Below, piece by piece: positions 34,944 to 38,694 of a DNA stretch of 38,694 bases. A model generated the notes under the pieces. The model searched no databases and was not told the origin of the DNA. It saw nothing but the letters and a program-made list of their open reading frames with translations. Position 1 is the first letter of the stretch. Each line of letters begins with the position of its first letter. The DNA lies in assembly GCF_009295515.1 (NCBI RefSeq), contig NZ_RQVV01000034.1, positions 1-38,694 on the forward strand, in the 5' to 3' direction. This DNA is from Erwinia endophytica. Lineage in GTDB: Bacteria > Pseudomonadota > Gammaproteobacteria > Enterobacterales > Enterobacteriaceae. The translations under genes and the position numbers were made by a program.

Positions 34944-35543
34944 ACGGCGTATTCCCTTTACAAAAATCACTTCCCCCGTTACCCCCACCACACAGAGAGT
35001 GTAAAAGTGACTTAAAGACACCTAAAAACCCTGCAGTAAAACAGGTTATTCCCGGCCTTTAAGCGGCAGGAAAGGGCCTTTCATGAAGTGACATTCAAAA
35101 AAACAAACCAAATAAAAACAAATAGATAATAAAAATATCCGCACCATAGCTACCGCACGAGCCAATGCTAAAGCCATCCGCCCGTGTTCGAAGTTACAGT
35201 TTATTGTGAAATTTTTCAGCAAGTTTACACTAGCGTTCCAATTATTAAACAATACAGGCCATTACTACAATAGTTAAGATTTAATTATGTTAAATAAAAA
35301 GATAAATTCGTGACTAATGGCCCTATCATTCCAGGATTAATCCTAAAAAAATAATACAGAAGCGCCTTTTATATTCTCTTTAGGTTTTATTTTTTCATGG
35401 TTAATAACATAAAAATATATGAATGGTGTTATCAGTGGCGCTGATAGCAACAAAAAACAGGGAGGGAATACCGTGAAGCGGGTGTTTTTTTACCGTATTA
35501 TTCGCGTTGTATCTGGCGATATGAGGGGGATGGATCTTGTACA

Positions 35544-35582
35544 GTGGTGAGTGGTGAGTGGTGAGTGGTGAGTGGTGAGTGA
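35544..35582. repeat. Tandem 7-bp repeat, five copies plus part
   Basis: The unit GTGGTGA is repeated five times without a mismatch from 35544 to 35578, then GTGA. It lies 69 bp past the yjjG stop codon. It is non-coding as far as I can see. Copy number should vary between strains through replication slippage. Confidence 0.9.
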
Positions 35583-35650
35583 AGTTGGCGCAGCGATCGG
35601 CATAACATGCCACCACTGCGATAGGGGTGGATAAAACCGGAACAAATCCC

Positions 35651-36331
35651 TTAAGCCAGCAGCATTTCTGCCAGTTCTTGTAGCGTTTTCACCTGCCAGG
35701 TTGGGGTAATACCCGGTGGTAGTGGGCGTTGTTCGGCATTCAGCCAGCAAGTCGCCATTCCTGCGCTGATACCACCAAGAATATCTGCATCCGGATTATC
35801 CCCGACCATCATCACCCGTTGGCGATCCGGGTTTTCCATCTTCTCCAACGCATAGTCAAAGATCGCCGGATGCGGTTTGGCATAGCCCACCTGTTCAGAG
35901 ATAACCAGCAAATCGAAATGCCCCAGTAAGCCGGTACGCTGCAAACGCACCTGCTGCAACGCGGTAAAACCGTTGGTGATGATCCCCATTTTTACCCGAC
36001 CTTTCAGCGCATTCAACAGCTCAACCGCCCCGGTTAGCGGCTGACAGATTTCCGCCATCGCCTCCAGATACGCCTTGTTCAGCGCCATTGGCGTGACCTT
36101 CAGTTTCTCGGCCCAGGCGACAAAACGCTGTTGTTGTAGCTGCCCGGCGGTTATCGCGCCGTTCTGGTATTCCACCCACAACGGTTTGTTGACCGCCTGA
36201 TATTGCTCGTAATCCTCGCGAGAAAATGACACGCCATACGGGTGAAAAAGACGCTGTAAACCAGCGAATGCATCAAAATGGAATAGCGTGTCGTCCGCGT
36301 CGAATAAAATCCAGTCCCAGTCTTTAAGCAT
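35651..36331 (-). CDS. yjjG: YjjG, HAD-family pyrimidine nucleotidase
   Basis: A protein of 226 residues. HAD motifs are visible: [16 protein letters not shown] at the start (nucleophile Asp of DADDT), MGIITNG (motif II), GYAKPHP (motif III lysine) and [15 protein letters not shown] (motif IV). E. coli YjjG dephosphorylates dUMP, dTMP and modified pyrimidine nucleotides as house-cleaning. I chose ATG 36331, which matches the family start; the frame is open 87 bp further upstream. In E. coli it also follows rimI. Confidence 0.95.
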   Translation of the reverse strand: MLKDWDWILFDADDTLFHFDAFAGLQRLFHPYGVSFSREDYEQYQAVNKPLWVEYQNGAITAGQLQQQRFVAWAEKLKVTPMALNKAYLEAMAEICQPLTGAVELLNALKGRVKMGIITNGFTALQQVRLQRTGLLGHFDLLVISEQVGYAKPHPAIFDYALEKMENPDRQRVMMVGDNPDADILGGISAGMATCWLNAEQRPLPPGITPTWQVKTLQELAEMLLA

Positions 36332-36453
36332 CTTTGGAAAACCCTTGTTGGTCAAAGCATTACGAAGAAAACAGGCATCACCAGTGGTGTCAATCCACAC
36401 CGGCGACGGATGACTCACAACAACTGCCGGGGAAGGTATGCGTCCCGGTGCGT

Positions 36454-36894
36454 TTAAATCGTTAACGCCATGATGATAGCGTCTTCTTTACCGTCAGCCG
36501 TCGGGTAGTAGTTACGGCGAACGGAAACTTCATTGAAGTCCAGTTGCTCATATAAAGCCATTGCCGGACGGTTGGAGGCTCGCACCTCCAGCCACAGCGT
36601 CTGCACGCCACGTTCTGCAAGACGGGATATCAGGAATTGCAACAATTCACGCCCAATCCCCCGCCGCTGGAAGTCTGGATCAACCGCGAGGTTAAATAGC
36701 GTCGCCTCATCCAATACCACGTGAGTGATAGCAAAAGCCGCCATCCGACCCTCCACCGCCAGCTGATAGTTCAGATAACGTTCCCCCTGATTACTGGCCA
36801 GGGTTTTTTCACTCCAGGGAAAAGCATGGCTGCGTTGTTCAATGACCAGGGCTCGTTCAAGGTCTTGCGGTGTCAGTAAAGAAATCTGATTCAT
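36454..36894 (-). CDS. rimI: RimI, ribosomal protein S18 alanine N-acetyltransferase
   Basis: A GNAT protein of 146 residues: [20 protein letters not shown], then [20 protein letters not shown] with the acetyl-CoA loop RRGIGR, and [20 protein letters not shown] and RRNYYP near the end. It acetylates the N-terminal alanine of S18. The ATG at 36894 lies inside the 3' end of holD (38-bp overlap), as is usual for the holD-rimI pair. Confidence 0.96.
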   Translation of the reverse strand: MNQISLLTPQDLERALVIEQRSHAFPWSEKTLASNQGERYLNYQLAVEGRMAAFAITHVVLDEATLFNLAVDPDFQRRGIGRELLQFLISRLAERGVQTLWLEVRASNRPAMALYEQLDFNEVSVRRNYYPTADGKEDAIIMALTI

Positions 36895-37276
36895 AGTGAG
36901 TGATCTGCTGCCATAGCGCACGTTTGGCACTGGCATTTTGATAAAGCTCCGCCAACGCGGGCGAAACAATTTGCGCACCGCTGACGCCCAACGGGGCTGA
37001 CAGCCCAAGGCACCAACTGACGCACTGAGTATCATCAGGCAGCATCGCCGACTGATCCGGCGTCAGTGTCATCACCTCATGTTCACGCATGAGCATCGCC
37101 CGCAGCACATCATTGATCAATGGATCGGTCAGCGGCGGGGGATCTTCAGCCACGATCAGCAGGCGCGTATGCGCAGGCAATGAGACCGACACTTCACCCT
37201 GTAAGGCGCGTGGACGCCGCAGCGTATACTGCGTTATCCCCATTTGCTGTAATAACCAGTCACGTCTGGAAGACAT
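36857..37276 (-). CDS. holD: HolD, DNA polymerase III psi subunit
   Basis: A protein of 139 residues starting [20 protein letters not shown], with [20 protein letters not shown] and QCVSWCLG, typical of psi. It bridges the clamp loader and single-strand binding protein through chi. Overlaps rimI. Divergent from rsmC, with a 150-bp spacer between the start codons. Confidence 0.95.
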   Translation of the reverse strand: MSSRRDWLLQQMGITQYTLRRPRALQGEVSVSLPAHTRLLIVAEDPPPLTDPLINDVLRAMLMREHEVMTLTPDQSAMLPDDTQCVSWCLGLSAPLGVSGAQIVSPALAELYQNASAKRALWQQITHYESDFFTDTARP

Positions 37277-37392
37277 CTTTTTCCCGTCTGGTCGCCCGAA
37301 TGCCACGCTATGCTAACAAACCTCGCGGATCGGCGCCATCCAACACCGCGCCTTGTTATGTTACTTCAGGCTGCAACTGCGGCTAATTTGGG

Positions 37393-37398
37393 TATAAT
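37393..37398 (+). promoter_or_regulatory. -10 element of the rsmC promoter
   Basis: A perfect TATAAT lies 29 bp upstream of the rsmC ATG. A -35 box at normal spacing is weak. AGGAG at 37416-37420 is the rsmC ribosome binding site. Confidence 0.6.
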
Positions 37399-37426
37399 CG
37401 CCGCTCTGATGTGTAAGGAGCCGCCG

Positions 37427-38461
37427 ATGTCTGCATTTACCCCGGCCAGTGAAGTGATACTGCGCCACAGTGATGAATTTACTCAACGCCGCGTGTTATT
37501 TGCTGGCGACCTGCAGGATCTCCTGCCCGCCCAACTGGACACCGCATTGAGCCGGGCGCATAGCCAACAGTATCATCACTGGCAGAACCTGACCCGCGCG
37601 TTGGGAGAAAATGCGCAATACAGCCTGACGGCAACCCCGGAATTCGTCGCGGGCTGCGATACATTGATCTACTTCTGGCCAAAAAACAAACCGGAAGCCC
37701 AGTTCCAGTTAGCAAACCTGCTGTCAATGATGCCCGTGGGCAGCGACCTGTTCGTGGTCGGTGAAAACCGTAGCGGCGTGCGCAGCGCGGAGCAGGTGCT
37801 GGAGAAATGGGTCACTCTGACTAAAATCGACAGTGCGCGTCGCTGTGGCCTGTATCATGGTCGGTTGCAGGTACAGCCGGTGTTTGAGGCTGATGCGTGG
37901 TGGGCCGACTATCCGCTGGGCGATATCACCATCAAAACCCTGCCGGGCGTATTCAGCCGCGATGGTCTGGATGCCGGCAGTAACCTGCTGCTCTCCACCC
38001 TGAAGCCGCACACTAAAGGTAAAGTGCTGGATATCGGCTGTGGCGCTGGCGTGCTGTCAGCCATGCTGGCCAGCATCTCACCCAAAGTGCGCCTGTACCT
38101 GACCGATGTCAGCGCCGCCGCCGTGGCAGCCAGCAAAGCCACGCTGGCCGCGAATGGGCTGGAAGGCGAAGTCTTCGCCAGCAACGTCTATTCCGCGGTA
38201 CAGGGCCGCTATGATCTGATAATCTCCAATCCTCCGTTCCATGACGGAATGCAAACCAGTCTGGAGGCCGCACAACAACTGATCCGCGGCGCGACAAAAT
38301 ATCTGAATACCGGCGGCGAGTTACGCATTGTGGCCAACGCCTTCCTGCCTTACCCACAGCTCCTTGATGAAACCTTTGGTCGCCATGAGGTGCTGGCGCA
38401 GACCGGCCGTTTTAAAGTTTACCGCGCAGTTCTGGATCGTGTCGCCAAAACCAGACGCTAA
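37427..38461 (+). CDS. rsmC: RsmC, 16S rRNA (guanine1207-N2)-methyltransferase
   Basis: A protein of 344 residues with a duplicated methyltransferase layout. The C-terminal half holds the SAM-binding [15 protein letters not shown] and the catalytic [11 protein letters not shown]; the N-terminal half ([20 protein letters not shown]) is the degenerate domain known from RsmC. It methylates G1207 of 16S rRNA in the 30S subunit. Start chosen at 37427 with AGGAG six bases before; the open frame upstream runs over the promoter. Confidence 0.97.
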   Translation: MSAFTPASEVILRHSDEFTQRRVLFAGDLQDLLPAQLDTALSRAHSQQYHHWQNLTRALGENAQYSLTATPEFVAGCDTLIYFWPKNKPEAQFQLANLLSMMPVGSDLFVVGENRSGVRSAEQVLEKWVTLTKIDSARRCGLYHGRLQVQPVFEADAWWADYPLGDITIKTLPGVFSRDGLDAGSNLLLSTLKPHTKGKVLDIGCGAGVLSAMLASISPKVRLYLTDVSAAAVAASKATLAANGLEGEVFASNVYSAVQGRYDLIISNPPFHDGMQTSLEAAQQLIRGATKYLNTGGELRIVANAFLPYPQLLDETFGRHEVLAQTGRFKVYRAVLDRVAKTRR

Positions 38462-38468
38462 GTGAGTC

Positions 38469-38498
38469 GCGGGTAGCCCTGGTGATACCCGCCTTTTC
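38469..38498 (+). terminator. Rho-independent terminator of rsmC
   Basis: Arms GCGGGTA (38469-38475) and TACCCGC (38486-38492) with a 10-base loop, then CTTTTC, seven bases after the rsmC stop codon. Confidence 0.8.
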
Positions 38499-38568
38499 CC
38501 GGAAAACAGAGGATGGTTTCGGAAACGTTGCTTTTTCCAGCAATCATCCCCGGGCAACTAAATAACTG

Positions 38569-38596
38569 TTGACGTGTCGGGGAAAATCTCTAGAAT
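38569..38596 (+). promoter_or_regulatory. Promoter of the leucine tRNA gene
   Basis: TTGACG (38569-38574), 16-bp spacer, TAGAAT (38591-38596), followed by a GC-rich discriminator (TCGCCTCCG). This is the arrangement of stable-RNA promoters under stringent control and resembles the E. coli leuV promoter. Confidence 0.8.
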
Positions 38597-38639
38597 TCGC
38601 CTCCGTGGTTGCAATACTCCATGATGGTATTGACGGCAA

Positions 38640-38694
38640 GCGAAGGTGGCGGAATTGGTAGACGCGCTAGCTTCAGGTGTTAGTGTCTTAACGG
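38640..38694 (+). tRNA. tRNA-Leu (anticodon CAG), cut by the window end
   Basis: The 5' part of a class II tRNA: acceptor strand GCGAAGG, D arm with GGCGG...GGTAGACGC, anticodon stem CTAGC/GTTAG around loop TTCAGGT with anticodon CAG at 38674-38676. It closely resembles the leuV/leuP/leuQ tRNAs of E. coli, which also lie beside rsmC. The variable arm and 3' half are outside the window. Confidence 0.95.

Larger units (their letters stand above)
34626..35650. other. AT-rich leader/intergenic region upstream of the T6SS operon
   Basis: About 1 kb between the first T6SS gene and yjjG with no convincing gene on either strand; short open frames present lack ribosome binding sites and sensible composition. 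It contains the candidate promoter with palindrome and the 7-bp tandem repeat listed separately, and an A/C-rich tract on the plus strand at about 34793-34870, which would make the T6SS leader RNA rich in G and U. The AT-richness is compatible with H-NS-type silencing, which I infer and cannot show. Confidence 0.6.

Noticed and set aside
35046-35252. A 68-codon minus-strand open frame in the AT-rich upstream region
   Set aside because: No ribosome binding site and no family resemblance; the hydrophobic stretch is what AT-rich DNA gives by chance.
35544-35582. Possible CRISPR array
   Set aside because: The repeats are 7 bp and directly adjacent, with no spacers and no cas genes nearby.
35490-35750. 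Open frames translating the 7-bp repeat as repeated THHSPLT
   Set aside because: They partly overlap yjjG in another frame and exist only because the heptamer repeat has no stop codon.

Overview
The window is from a gram-negative member of the Enterobacterales. The right end carries the enterobacterial block yjjG-rimI-holD, then divergent rsmC and a leucine tRNA with anticodon CAG, the neighbourhood known from E. coli near leuVPQ. I cannot fix the genus; cluster organisation (TagF/PpkA/PppA/FHA control, effector genes behind hcp, Eag-Rhs at the end) would suit Serratia-like, Rahnella-like, Pectobacterium-like or Erwinia-like bacteria.

About 34 kb (positions 249-34625) is one complete type VI secretion system (T6SS) locus, entirely on the minus strand, so it reads from right to left. 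Its order is: SH3 lipoprotein, tssJ, tssK, tssL (with its own OmpA-type peptidoglycan-binding domain), tssM, tagF, tssA, tssB, tssC, hcp, an effector-immunity cassette, tagH (FHA), pppA (phosphatase), a 340-residue periplasmic protein, tagJ, tssE, tssF, tssG, tssH (ClpV), ppkA (kinase), vgrG, an Eag chaperone, a 1516-residue prePAAR/PAAR-Rhs effector, and its likely immunity gene, closed by a hairpin terminator. All 13 core tss genes are present and intact, most with overlapping or nearly touching ends. Kinase, phosphatase, FHA protein and TagF together imply threonine-phosphorylation control of firing.

Two cargo positions are visible. Behind hcp, in AT-richer DNA, lie a peptidoglycan-binding plus N-acetylmuramidase-type protein (21789-22643) and two secreted proteins that align to each other without gaps over about 80 residues, including both cysteines; they look like tandem periplasmic immunity paralogues, the second with an extra C-terminal domain. 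Between them is decayed coding DNA. At the locus end, VgrG, Eag chaperone and Rhs form a delivery unit whose exchangeable 131-residue C-terminal toxin (607-1002) has a ParB/sulfiredoxin-like pattern and is followed by a SUKH-like immunity gene. Beyond the terminator, 13-171 holds a broken fragment that looks like the tail of an older, displaced Rhs toxin.

Upstream of the T6SS, 34626-35650 is about 1 kb of AT-rich non-coding DNA with a candidate promoter overlapped by a perfect 14-bp palindrome, and a 7-bp tandem repeat next to yjjG, which probably marks the edge of the inserted locus. The remainder, 35651-38694, is conserved housekeeping chromosome.
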